Shown piece after piece: positions 32,452 to 43,508 of a stretch of 64,000 nucleotides of DNA. Position 1 is the first letter of the stretch; every line of letters begins with the position of its first letter. The notes under the pieces are model-generated. The model searched no databases. It saw only the letters and a program-made list of their open reading frames with translations, and was not told the DNA's origin. Where the stretch lies: assembly GCA_024291935.2 (NCBI GenBank), contig CM044311.1, forward strand, positions 16,143,001-16,207,000. The letters are read 5' to 3'. Origin of the DNA: Okapia johnstoni. Taxonomy: Eukaryota; Chordata; Mammalia; Artiodactyla; Giraffidae. The position numbers and the translations under genes were made by a program.

Positions 32452-33617
32452 AGCTTGTTATAAAATAATGGAGGTTCATAAGCAAAGGGTTGCTCATCTA
32501 CGACACAGACTTACAGTGTGTAAAGCATCCACATGGGAAAGTGTGAAGGCTATGCTCTTCTCTCTGTTTGAGTAATAAGGATTTTTCTCTTTGATCTATG
32601 AATCTGGTGTCTTTTGACTGTCTCAATGAAATTGCAGCAGGCTAACCACCTGTGTGTTAAAGTCAAGTGAATTCTCATACACTTCATTCTTGACAAAGCT
32701 TTCCTAGTCTCATATGTTAGAAGGACATGTTAGGTTTAAGATGAGGGAGCCAGAGATAGTGATGCAGAGTGAGTTACAGGTTCCATTCACATTCTATATC
32801 CAGCAACCAATGTCTTGAGTGAACACAGGTTCTGTGATTGCTCAGAGACCCCCAAAGATATTCTCAAAGCTAATACTGTTCTTGAGGATGGTGGCAGTTA
32901 CATTGCGTTGACCAGCTCCAGTAATGAGAAGAACTCCTGCTAGAAGGAAAATTTATCTGTAAAATCTTCCCACACTTTTATTTAGCAACTTTTCTGGGTC
33001 TGCAATCCTAGCTCCCCACTGGACTCTGGAGCTATTTTGGACCCCATCAGTATCATGTCCATTAATGGCATGATGCATGGGTTCTGGAACATCCATTCAA
33101 CAAATGTGTGCCTGGTAAGTGAACAGTCCCTGTCTGGATTCCTACTTCTCCCAAATCCCACAGTGTCCTCTGATCCTCATTTCCAAAATACTTTAAAAAA
33201 ATACCTGACCTGGTGTACCAAGTCCTTCTTTCTTAGAAAGTTGCTCACCTATAAAGAATTAGGACAGAATAAATAAGATTTGAGACAGTAGGAAGATCTC
33301 AGCATTAAAGGCTCAGAGTTTTAGAATTGACATAACTGGTATAAAAATGCAAATACACAACCTTCCTCGTACAGGAGATGCTGCCTTGGAGGAAGGCATT
33401 CAAAGGACATAATTGTGTAGCAAGAGAACAATTTGATAGGTCTTCACCTTAGAATGTCTACACAAAAGGTGGTTGGGCCAAGGCTTGATTGTCCCAGGAC
33501 CCCTTCATCACGCATATATTCTTGTCATGATTCAAGGTGTTCTTGCTGTTCCATTGACTCCATTTTCAATTTGCTAGACTATGACCTCTTTCAGTGGTAC
33601 TACAACTGCTATTTTAG
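32452..33617. other. Unique DNA
   Basis: 1.2 kb without recognised repeats or exons. Confidence 0.5.
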
Positions 33618-33838
33618 CTTGTGTGCACTCAGTCACTTAGTTGTGAATGCTCTTTGTGACCCCATGAGTCTGTAGCTTACCAGGTTCCTCTGTCCATGGG
33701 GATTCTCCAGGAAGGAGTACTGGAGAGGGGTTGCCATTTCCTACTCCAGGGAACCTTCCTAATTCAGGGGTCAAACCCACATCTCTTGGGTCTCCTGAAC
33801 TGGCAGGTGGATTCTTTACAACTGTGCCACCTGGGAAG
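33618..33838 (-). mobile_element. Bov-tA SINE
   Basis: Diverged minus-oriented SINE ('cactcagtcacttagttgtg' to 'caactgtgccacctgggaag'). The tandem 'gttaagttaat/cttaagttaat' that follows may be remnant tail or TSD slippage. Confidence 0.85.
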
Positions 33839-33988
33839 CTGTTAAGTTAATCCTTAAGTTAATAAGGGCTTATCTCCCTAAGAAATATTGTATCTTAAGC
33901 CTCCCCTGTTAGGAAACCTGGCACAAATTTTCCTTGAGCTATATGGGAAGACCTTTGGTTAGTATTGCATGATGCCACACTCAAAAAC

Positions 33989-34326
33989 AGGGGTGGATAG
34001 ACTATGGCCCACAGATCAAATCCAGCCCACTGACTTGTTTTTAAATGGCCTACAATCTAGGAAGCGTTTTTAACCTGTGAACTTCATTAAGTGAAATGTT
34101 ATTGTCTTCCAAAATGATCCCTTTTTGATTCATTAGTAGATCTATATTACCAAAAAACTGTGCTCAGTTGCTGCTATGTTTTGAGTTTCATCCATAAAAG
34201 CATCATTGTGGACATTTGTTTTCTCTCGTTGCATAAGTAATTTATACCATGTTTTTGTTTCTTGGTCCTGAAACCAAAAATATTTACTATCTGATCCTTT
34301 ACAGAAAATGTTTGCCTACTCTTCTC
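33989..34326 (-). mobile_element. hAT-type DNA transposon relic
   Basis: Terminal inverted sequences 'caggggtggatagactatgg' and, at the right, 'tttacagaaaatgtttgcct' match a common placental hAT MITE. The interior ('actatctgatcctttacag') agrees. No transposase frame. Confidence 0.75.
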
Positions 34327-34647
34327 CAATATAGATCCCAGGTGGAACTGGGATCCTTGATTCTCTTCTACTTGGCTGTGAGGTCACTGCCTTCCATGTA
34401 GTTCTGCTCCAAGCCGAGAGGCTGGGAACAGATAAAGGTTGTGTTTAGGTATAAACAGAACATAGAGGTCAGAAATTTTACTCTGCTTTTTTAAACACAA
34501 TTTTTCACCTAAAATTATTTTCTTCATCAGCTGTTGACACTGTGGTTTCATAGGAAAGTTGCTGATGATTCCTGGGCTTCATTTGTCTTACCTGTCCAAG
34601 GCCATGGTGATGAACAGCTCAGGTGAACTGGAACTTTTAGAAGTCCT

Positions 34648-34822
34648 TGCTGTGTGCCTAGCTGCTCAGTTGTGTCTGACTCTTTGCGATCCCATGGACT
34701 GTAGCCCTCAAGACTGGAGTGGGTTGCCATGCCCTTCTCCAGGGGACCTTCCCAATTGAGGGATCGAACCCAGGTCTCCTGAACTGCAGGCAGATTCTCT
34801 ACCATCTGAGCCACCAGGGAAT
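34648..34822 (-). mobile_element. Bov-tA SINE with internal deletion
   Basis: Minus-oriented. About 35 bases between 'gactgtagccctc' and 'aagactggagtgggttgcca' are missing. Ends in 'accatctgagccaccaggga'. Confidence 0.9.
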
Positions 34823-36014
34823 TCATGCATTAGCTAATCTGTTTTCTAAGAAGAGGTAGAGTTAAAATAACAGAATTCAGCATGTTGAACTGTGATACCA
34901 CAATTTTAAAAAATTTCATTGAAATATGCATATATTGTGACATATATATTTTTTTCTCCAGAACAATTCCTTACATGATACAGTGATATAGAAACACTTA
35001 TAAACACTGTAGGTTAAAGTAGGTGAGTTGGGCATGTCTTTATTAAAACTATTCTAACATTTACTTAAACATTTCAAAAAGCCCAAACATTGGCATTTGG
35101 AAGATGCGGACTTGTATATGTTTTTTTTTTTTTCCAGGAAGTTAAGTAAAATTGTAAAGACTGGGAAGCATAGCAGCTGTTTTAAAAGAGTGGCTTGCTA
35201 ATGGTTTGTCCCGAGTTTCCTGGCAGTAAGAATACGATATGGTTTCATCCTGCTGTGACTGCTTTGAGAGGCCAAGGAAGCACAATTTACGTCAGGGGAG
35301 GGATTTTTGAGGGCAACAAAGACTTGTTTAACCTGCTTCTCTGTTATTTTCATAATTTCCCATAGCTGAATCTTTTTACTGGCAATAAAAAACACTCATT
35401 CTCAAGGCAGGTAGCTTTCCTGACTTTATGAACTCCAATTAGTCCCTCTTTATTTCCTCTTATATTTGGTACTGCTAGAGCCAGCTAGTGTTGTTCTCTG
35501 GAATATTGTCGCTATATTGGCATTTTTTTTCTTGGCAGATTGGCTTTTACCATAAATTGTAGTCAGATCTAAAAAGAGACAGTGTACTTTCTTTCCCATC
35601 CTTCACCCGTACCAAAGACCAGATAAACATCAGAAAAGTATTGACTATAAATTGTCTAAACTGTGTTGCACATAAGACGACCCATAGACTATGGGCCAAG
35701 CTTCTTGGAAAAAAGAGAAAAACGAGATTCTCCTCAGTTTTCTGGCTTTGCTTCTGCACTGTATTTGTTTTCTATTGTTTCAAAATAAATCGGAATAAAT
35801 TTAGTGGCTAACAACACTAAATTTAATAGGTTTTGTAGGTCAGAAATCTGGGCATGGCTTCAATGCAGCCTCTGTTCAGGGCTGCAGTCAAGGTATTGGT
35901 TGAGGTTGGCATCCCCATCAAGTTTATTAATTGTTGAGTTTCCAATTTTCCTTCTAGACGTTGGTGGGAAACTACCCTTGTCAACCAAATACATATATAT
36001 ATATATACTCACAT
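34823..36014. other. Mostly unique DNA
   Basis: A stretch at about 35760-35925 ('tagtggctaacaacactaaa', 'ggctgcagtcaaggtattgg') resembles an ancient mammalian repeat I cannot name. An (AT)n tract lies at 35993-36006. The rest is unrecognised. Confidence 0.4.
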
Positions 36015-36480
36015 CCTGAAAGTGGAGAGTTCTTTTATTTAGTAGGAATGTTTAGGACTCCAAGCCTGGAAGACAGCATCTCGGTAGCTCTGAGAAAACT
36101 GCTCCAAGGAGGCAGGAGGGGAAATCAGGCTGTCCCAAGTCTGTAATAAAGGGAGCAGGCAGTCTGAACATCAAAGATCAGGTATCAGGTTAAGGAATTT
36201 AGCATTCTGTATATGGGAAGATGCAAGCCTCTGGGATCATTGAATCCATTCCGTTTATATGCACCTTATTATCTGGGGCCACCCTGTTTTCTTGTTCACC
36301 TTGATTCTTGCATCCCTCAGCTTCTCAACAGTCACCATGGTGGTGGTGGTTGGTGGAGGGGTTAGCAGCCCCTGGGGGATCGCAGTTTGGGGAGCTCACA
36401 TTCACATTTGGAGGCCAGAAATCTCTGATGGCTGTGACATTTCTTGTTGATTAATGTGTCAGGAAATATTTTCATTTCAC
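36015..36480 (-). mobile_element. Possible ruminant LTR remnant
   Basis: 'gtggagagttcttttattta', 'tctgagaaaactgctccaag' and 'atgggaagatgcaagcctct' look like a dispersed bovine LTR that I remember only approximately. No ends or TSD established. Confidence 0.35.
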
Positions 36481-36559
36481 ACCCTCAATCTCTCAAAGGC
36501 CTCCGAATTTTTCCAGGTGTCTTAACACATGGCCATTTCAAGCAGCAACAATGCACGGG

Positions 36560-36710
36560 ATCCTTCTCACACTTTGAATCTCTGATTTTCTTTCTGAATC
36601 AATCGGGGAAAACTGCCGTGAAAAGGATCATGTGGCTAAATCAGGCCAGTTGGATAATCCTTTATCTTAAAGTTCAGTGATTTGTGTCCTTAATTACATC
36701 TGCAAAAGCT
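36560..36710 (-). mobile_element. Possible MaLR/MLT1-like fragment
   Basis: 'ggataatcctttatcttaaa' and 'ccttaattacatctgcaaaa' resemble the reverse of the MLT1-like interior. Weak. Confidence 0.4.
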
Positions 36711-36820
36711 CAGTGTAGCAGCATGTAGGTTCGAGTTGACTGAATAACTGGAACCCTATGGGTGTAAATCGAGGGCCTGAAACTGCAGAGTTCTGCCCAC
36801 CACATTTACTATTACACATG

Positions 36821-37279
36821 TGTTACAGGGAGGAAGCCAGTTCTGAACCCATGATGGAACTATTTCTTTGACTTGCTTTTCATTGCTTTTGTTATTATAA
36901 TCATACAGAATAGTTTGCCTCAGAGAATCCTGCCCCTCTGCCTGATTGTTAAACTAAAGCGTCTTTGTTTAGAACCCTGTCCACCTGTAGATGTCAGCAA
37001 GGGAGAAATTAACACATCCTCTGCCTCTGGCTTGCCATTCTAGGAGATGATTGCAAGATTAGTGGCCTTTTTACTTTGCTTCCTCACCTTCCTCTATCTC
37101 TGGTCTACAAAAGAACCCGGCATCCAGACCCCAATAAGATGGTTATTTTGAGGCACTAGCCTGCCATCTTCTCAGTCAGCTGCTTTCTGAATAAAGTAGT
37201 TTTCCTTGCCTCAGCACCTCATGTCTTGGATTCACGGGCCTGTCATGTGGGGAACAGAGCAAGACTGCACTCGGCATCA
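36821..37279 (+). mobile_element. Solo LTR, class I ERV type
   Basis: Runs from tgttacaggg to ctcggcatca (TG...CA). TATA-like tctacaaaag at about 37104 and AATAAA at 37190-37195. The block around the poly(A) signal ('tgccatcttctcagtcagc' then 'ctgaataaa' and 'ttccttgcctca') closely parallels the LTR at 17828-18495, so the two are related families. Flanking catg / tatg could be a 4-bp TSD. No internal viral sequence. Confidence 0.75.
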
Positions 37280-38992
37280 TATGCACATGAATGTATAGTA
37301 TAGAACAAGTGATATTTAGAGTAAAGAAACCAAGAGACTAAAAAGTATTACAGAGTAAAAGCAAGGGGGGGAAAAACCCAACTTCAGTCATTAATCTTCG
37401 GTTTGGCCAGTGTGGGGAAACTTTCAGTGATAAACTCTTAGGAAATGTACCTGACTTCAGGGAGAAAGTTTCCCGCTATGAACGTCAGCCTTTTGTGGGT
37501 CAGTGTAACTGAGACTTCCAAACTTTTTCTCTAGTCTTGACAAAGTTCTTCTCAGTGCTTAAAATAGCACAGTAAACTATTGGAGCAAAGAGGGATTTTC
37601 TGCCTAAAAGAGTTTGACTGTCGATAATTTCTATAAATGGCATATTTTCCTGTTACAATGCACACCTTATGTCAGGGAATGAAGTTGTAGGTCCTTGGTC
37701 CTACCAGAAAGCCCTAGGATCCACAGCTCAGCATCTCTGCAATATCCTCTTTGTACGCTCCAGCTCTTTTCTCACTTGCTTTGAGATTCTTATCCCATTC
37801 TTATGCTTAGGTTTCTTCTTACACCTCTTCTAAGATATGCCTCCCCATATCCCACCATTTGATAATTGTTAGTCATCTTGCTAATTGTCTTTACTGGCTT
37901 TGTCACCTTTTTTTCCTCTGGAATGCAGGCTTCCTGACTGTAGGACCTTATCTGTGTCGATGTGTGTTGTATCCCAGTTCATCGTCCCAATCTTCTACCC
38001 CATACTTGACAGAGAGACCACCACTTTGGTGACTCTCAAATGAAGGTGTTTTCAGAACGGTTTTCCCCTGGCAACATCTTAATCAGGCTGTTTACAAATG
38101 CACACTTGGAGTTTTAATAGCTTCCTGGCTCCTCCAGTTTTCTGAAGGAGAAAGCACAGGTGTCTCAAGGACAGTGCCCCTTCAAATTCTCCACTATTAT
38201 TTCCTGCAGTTGTGTCTTTCCAACTCCTTGTTGTAGTCAACTCTCCTTGAACCCAACCCTGTACTCAGTTCAGATGACAAGAAGCTGTTGTTTTCCAAGA
38301 CCAACAATAAGTACACTGAGGGAGCCAATGTATGCTGGTAAAGACTTGATTTAAAGGGGCCTCTGTTTACTCCTTGTCCATTTTTAAAATGACTGGGATT
38401 TCCTTTCTGCATATAATGTTTCTGTGCTGTGACGCAGATGGCAGGAAGGGATAACATTCAAAATGTATGGGTGATTCATTACTTAGCATGAATAAATTTC
38501 TTGTTTTTCTCTTTGGAGAATTGATTTGAATGAAAAGATGGAAATTTCATAAGAAATCTGGACATCCCAGGACATCCTGAAAGAGAAGAGGGCATACCCG
38601 AGGAGGGAGGAAAGAAGTAGGGTTGTTTGAGATGAACACTTGCTGCTTAACATACTCACTTAGGGCTTTACAGTTAAATTTTTGGCAAGTTATTGCTGAA
38701 GAAAATGGTTTTCTTGTTTTCAGTGTTTAGTGCATTAATCACCTCTCTTGCATCTTCTAAGCTTAGTAGATTATAATGTGTGGGTGTGATCTCTGAGTTT
38801 TATGGATAGGATGCAGAGAAAACACTTAGAGAACTCTTGGCTAGAAGAGGGGGCAGAATGCTTCTTTTTGAGTCACAAATTTTAGCAAGTCATGAATCCA
38901 GCAGGTGGTAGGTTTGGAAAATGGTGATGGAAACTGCAATTGCCTATAATAAATAACGAAAAAAAAAAAACCCTTTGTACATGGACCCTTGG
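37280..38992. other. Mostly unique DNA
   Basis: A weak L2-like 3' stretch at about 37790-37985 ('ctttactggctttgtcacct', 'cttatctgtgtcgatg'). No other repeat and no exon recognised. Confidence 0.45.
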
Positions 38993-39197
38993 AGCTTCCC
39001 TGGTGGCTCAGATGGCAAAAAATCTGCCTGCAGTGAAGGAGACCGGGTTTAATCCCTGGCTTGGGAAGATCCCCTGAAGGGAATGGCAACCCACTCCAGT
39101 ATTCTTGCCTGGGAAATCCCATGGACAGAGGAGCCAGGCAGGCTACAATTCCTGGGGCCACAAAGAGTTGGACACAACTTAGCTACTAAACAACAGC
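38993..39197 (+). mobile_element. Bov-tA SINE
   Basis: Plus-oriented, near consensus: 'cttccctggtggctcagatg' to 'ttagctactaaacaacagc'. Faces the minus-oriented SINE at 39429. Confidence 0.95.
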
Positions 39198-39428
39198 GTG
39201 TCACCTACCTGGACAAGTTAGTGTCTTAAATAGACTAATACAAGCTTACCACTTTTCTGAAAATGTTGATGGAATGGCTTCCAATAAGATAAAATGCAAA
39301 CCACTGGGAGATATTTTGTGCCACAGATGTGGGTTTGTGACACCCTTAAATTAGCTTTCTGAAAGTGAACCATTTTTTGGGTCTTTAAAGGAGACTGGTT
39401 TTCGGCTTCAATGTAATTCTTGAGCTCT

Positions 39429-39653
39429 CTGCACACATGCTAAATTACTTCCATTGTTTCTGACTCTTTGGGACCCTATAGACTGTAGCCCACCATGCTC
39501 CTCTGTCCATGGGATTATACAGGCAAGAATATGTGAGTGGGTTGTTATGCTCTCCTCCAGGGGATCTTCCCAACCCAGTCATCCAACCTGTGTCTCTCAT
39601 GTCTCCTGCATTAGCAGGCAAGTTCTTTACAACTAGTGCCACCTGGGAAGCCC
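39429..39653 (-). mobile_element. Bov-tA SINE with perfect 12-bp TSD
   Basis: Minus-oriented; TSD ttcttgagctct (39417-39428; 39654-39665). Confidence 0.95.
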
Positions 39654-39784
39654 TTCTTGAGCTCTAGACTAATATAAACATATTCTTGGATGACATCTCC
39701 ACAGGGATGGCCCTCCAACATCTCCAAAGCAACACACAGAAAATTGAAGGTCACTACCTCTTGCAAAGCTGTTCCTCTGTGTGA

Positions 39785-39911
39785 GTGTATATGGGTGCTC
39801 AGTAATGTCCGATTCTTTGCAACTTCATGGACTCTAGCCCAACAGGCTCCTCTGTGCATGGGATTTTCCAGATAAGAATACTGGAGTGGGTAGCCATTTC
39901 CTCCTCCAGCT
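39785..39911 (-). mobile_element. Partial Bov-tA SINE
   Basis: Minus-oriented, 'gggtgctcagtaatgtccga' to 'agccatttcctcctccagc'. The tRNA-derived head is missing, so it is 5'-truncated. Confidence 0.85.
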
Positions 39912-40019
39912 TCTTCTCTGGATTTCATTTCAATTAAAGGAATCACCACTGCTTGTTTTGCCAAAGAAGAAGTTGTCAGTCATCCTATATCCCATGCCCT
40001 TGTTCAGCCTACATTCCCA

Positions 40020-40515
40020 GTCCACTATCAAAATTAATTATTCCAATGCTCATTAGCTCCAAATTACCTTCAGAATAAAGTGCAATCTGCTAGTCATATA
40101 AAGTGCTGCTCTCTGCCCATCTCTCTGAGATTGAACTATTTGTAATTCCTCGAATACACTTTTTTCCCCTCTGGCCTCTGTTCATGCTGTTATCACTACA
40201 TGCAATGCCTACTCCCTCCCTCACACGGCTAATCCTCTCCTACTTAGCCTTCAACATCAAAATCAAGTGTTACCTCTCCTGGTCTCTACCACAAAATAGG
40301 TTCAGTGTATTTTCTATGCTTCTGTAGGCCCCTGTACATGTATTTCTTTCATGTCATTTTTAAAACTCTCACTGAGACCTGTTGTTTGACTCTTCTGCTT
40401 CTCCCAAAGAGAAGAAAATTTGAGGCTAGGAATTTTGTGTTGTTCATCACTGTGTTCTAGCTTCATGGAGAGTGTCATTTCTTGAATGAATGTGTGAGTG
40501 AATAAATAGGTGGAC
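40020..40515 (+). mobile_element. L2 LINE 3' part
   Basis: 'ttcagaataaagtgcaatct', 'ctctgttcatgctgttatca', 'gttacctctcctggtctcta' and a closing 'gaatgaatgtgtgagtgaat' follow the L2 end in order. Degraded, non-coding. Confidence 0.85.
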
Positions 40516-40689
40516 ATTGAGAAAGCAAGTAAAATGACTGCTGAGATTGCAGCTCTATGGTTCAAAATGGTATGAATACTTCCTTATATTATTCAGGTAA
40601 AAAAAAATCATCTTGTAGCCAGACATTCAGAGAAAACACAATGAAACGGAATTGTGTTTCTGGTGGCATATAGTCATTAAACCTTTCAG

Positions 40690-41036
40690 GTTTTGTGGGA
40701 TCTGGGAAAATGGTGTATATGATCTTATTTGCAAAACAGAAATAGAGACACAGACATACAGAACAAACATATGGACACCAAGGGGGAAAGTGGTGAGTGG
40801 GATAAATTGGGAGATCGGGATTGCCATATATCCACAACTATGTTTAAAATAGATAACTAGTGGGAACCTACTTATAGCTCAGGGAACTCTACTCAGTACT
40901 CTACAATGACCTAAATGGGAAGGAAATCCAAAAAAGAAGAGACATATGTATACGTATAGCTGGTTCACTTTGCTGTACAGAAGAAACAAAACATTGGAAA
41001 GCAGCTATGCTCCAATAAAAATTAATAAAAAAAAGC
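40690..41036 (+). mobile_element. Artiodactyl L1 3' end
   Basis: 'aatagagacacagacataca', 'gaacctacttatagctcagg', 'ttcactttgctgtacagaag', then 'ctccaataaaaattaat' and an A-run. Plus orientation. Confidence 0.95.
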
Positions 41037-41617
41037 TTTCCAGGTTTCTTAATTTTTGCGTATTAAAACACATATTCCTTTTTCTTTAACTATGGACTTA
41101 GAGTAACGTTGACTTTTTATTTTTTGCCAAAGAGACCAATAATTTGCATTTACTTTTTGACCTTGAAGATAATATGGAATGGAATGCATGTAGATTGTCC
41201 CAAATTCCACAGGTGTATGCCACATGAGCCTTGGTTGATGTGGTTGTTGAACTGTGGGTTGACAGGTCTGTATCCACAGTACATTAATCTTGAGAAATAT
41301 AAACACATGTTATTAATTTAAGTAGCTTTCCATTTTGGCTTTGGAATTAGACAAATTTTGCTATATGTTTCAAGAACAAGAAGAGGAAAATTGGTATAAA
41401 TTGCTTGACTGCATCTCCATAGTATAAAAGACACTGGGTACTTGTTCCCTCTCTACCTGTTTGATTAATTCAGGCAACCAAGATCTACTTCTTTGACCTG
41501 AATGAATAAGTTTGGTGGTCTACATTGATCAAATTGATCGGAAATTACTTACTCCCTATTTCAGTTTATTTTGTATAAAAATGGCAATAGAAAGCACGGT
41601 TAAAACAAATCTGTACA
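41037..41617. other. Unique DNA
   Basis: No recognised feature. Confidence 0.5.
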
Positions 41618-42042
41618 GTTCTTCCCTGGTGGCTCAGTGGTAAAGAATCTGCCTGCCAATTCAGGAGACAAGTGTTTGATTCTTGATCCCGGAAGATCCC
41701 ACATGAGGCAGAGCAGCTAAGTGCAGATGTCACAACCACTGAGCCTGTGCTCTAGAGCCCGGGAGCAGCAACTACCGAGTCCATGTGCAGCAAACACTGG
41801 AGCCTGCATGCACTCAAGCTCGTGTTCCACAAGAGAAAAGGTGTTAGTTGCTCAGCTGTGCCTGACTCTTTGTGATCCCAGGGACCGTAGGCCGCTAGGC
41901 TTCTTTGTCCACGGAATTGAAGCTTCTGCACCACAACAGGCAATAAATAGGAGTCCTAGCTTGCCTCAACTAGGGAAAGTCCAAGCAGCAATGAAGACCT
42001 GACATAGTCAAAAATAAATGAAATTTAAAAAAAAAATAAATC
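41618..42042 (+). mobile_element. tRNA-derived ART2/CHR-type SINE, interrupted
   Basis: Plus-oriented: tRNA head 'cctggtggctcagtggtaaa', then the characteristic repeated 'gagcctgtgctctagagccc' / 'gggagcagcaactaccgagt' body, ending 'caatgaagacctgacatagt' and an A-rich tail. It is split by a Bov-tA fragment at 41849-41921. Confidence 0.85.
41849..41921 (-). mobile_element. Bov-tA fragment nested in the ART2/CHR SINE
   Basis: About 73 bases of the SINE 3' end ('ttagttgctcagctgtgcct' to 'tgtccacggaattga'), strongly 5'-truncated. Confidence 0.85.
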
Positions 42043-42104
42043 TTTGCCTAATTAACAAAATAAGCCTTCATTAATTATTTATGAATTCTTGGCAGAGGAA
42101 GTGT

Positions 42105-42260
42105 CTTAGTCCTGTTGGGTTGCTATAACAAAAGGCCATAGACTGAGTGGTTTATAAATAACAGAGATTTATTTCTCTCAGTTTTAGAGGGTGCAAGTTT
42201 GTGATCAGGTAACCAGCATGATTGGATCAGAGCCCTCTTCTGTGTTGCAGCTTCTCATTA
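42105..42260 (+). mobile_element. Ancient mammalian repeat, family not named
   Basis: 'gttgctataacaaaaggcca', 'tagactgagtggtttataaa' and 'ttatttctctcagttttaga' match a widespread mammalian repeat whose name I will not guess. Confidence 0.5.
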
Positions 42261-42302
42261 TATCCTCATACATTTATATATATACACAGACTATATCACA
42301 AA

Positions 42303-42449
42303 AGATTCCTCTGTCCGTGAAATTTTCCAGGTAAGAATTCTGGAGTGGGTTGTCATTTCCTCCTCCAGGGGATCTTCCCAACCCAGGGACTGAACCCAGA
42401 TCTCCTGCATTGCAAGTGATTTTTTTACTGACTGAGCCACAGAGAAGCC
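42303..42449 (-). mobile_element. Partial Bov-tA SINE
   Basis: Minus-oriented, starts mid-body ('ttcctctgtccgtgaaattt'), ends 'gactgagccacagagaagcc'. The 3' end is missing. Confidence 0.9.
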
Positions 42450-42451
42450 CT

Positions 42452-42506
42452 GTTTATATATATATTTATATTATATATATGTAATATATATTATATATAT
42501 ATATAA
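42452..42506 (+). repeat. AT-rich microsatellite
   Basis: Impure (TA)n with short ttta interruptions, running straight into the L1 end. The normal L1 3' UTR has a TA-rich motif at this place, so the tract probably grew from it. Confidence 0.9.
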
Positions 42507-42590
42507 CTGAATCACTGTGTTCTACACCTAAAACTAACAACATTGTAAATCAACTATATACTTCAATAAAGAGTTAAAAAACACAATGTA
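42507..42590 (+). mobile_element. L1 3' terminus
   Basis: 'aactgaatcactgtgttcta', 'taaaactaacaacattgtaa' and 'tatacttcaataaag'. About 80 bases. Confidence 0.85.
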
Positions 42591-42632
42591 CATACCTTAA
42601 TTTAAAAATATCCTATTGCTAAAAAATGCTAA

Positions 42633-42890
42633 AACAATTATAATTCTAACATCAAAGATCACTGATCACAGATCATCATAATAATGAATACAACAATATT
42701 GAAAATGTTTGAAATATGGTAAGAATTATCAAAATGTGATACAGAGACACAAAGTAAGCAAATGCTCTAATAAAAATGGCACTGATAGAATTGCTCAACC
42801 TTAGATTGCCAGAAATCTTCAATTTGTTAAAAAAAAAAAAGCAATACCTGAGCAGCATAATAAAGTGAAGTTCAATAAAATAAAAACAAA
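42633..42890 (-). mobile_element. Tigger-type mariner-superfamily relic
   Basis: 'catcaaagatcactgatcac', 'gtgatacagagacacaaagt', 'cttcaatttgttaaaaa' and 'cataataaagtgaagttcaa' reproduce, in reverse, the terminal region of Tigger elements. No transposase sequence. Confidence 0.85.
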
Positions 42891-43271
42891 ATAAAAAGCA
42901 TCCACAAAAGATGAAGATCAAATTATCATTCTTTTGTTAAATCACTAAAGCTGTTTTTGGAGAATGTGATTGCCATTAACAGCTAGACTGGAAAACCCAG
43001 ATGTTCTCAACTGGGACAAGATCCTCTACAACATGGAGCAATAATGTGCAGATGAGAATGCATACTTCTCACACTTTTGAGATGGAGGGACCATGAAGAG
43101 CCTGGGAAACTGTGTTTAGTTTCACCTTCCAAACTCAATAGTCAGATTAGGCATTATGCTCTTTTGGGGGCCGAAATGGGGCACAGCAGAGTCACATAGG
43201 AAATGTGCACGTCATTGGGGCATCCTTCACGAGGAAGATGTGAAATAGTAGTCATTCATCCTTCAATGTTA

Positions 43272-43496
43272 TGTACGTGCTAAGTCACTTCAGTAGTGTC
43301 TAACTCTTTGTGACCCTATGGACTGTAGTCCGCCAGGCTCCTCTGTCCATGGGATTCTCTACACGAGAATAATGGAGTGGGTAGCCATTTCCTTCTCCAG
43401 GGGATCTTCTCGACCCAGGGATCCAACCCATATATCATTGTGTTTCCTGCATCGGCAGGCAGGTTCTTTACCACCAGCGCTACCTGGGAAGCCGCC
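43272..43496 (-). mobile_element. Bov-tA SINE
   Basis: Minus-oriented with a perfect 12-bp TSD ccttcaatgtta (43260-43271; 43497-43508). Confidence 0.95.
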
Positions 43497-43508
43497 CCTT
43501 CAATGTTA

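Noticed and set aside
17828..37279. A provirus between the two LTRs
   Set aside because: The LTRs are in opposite orientation, differ in sequence, and the 18 kb between them holds no gag, pol or env.
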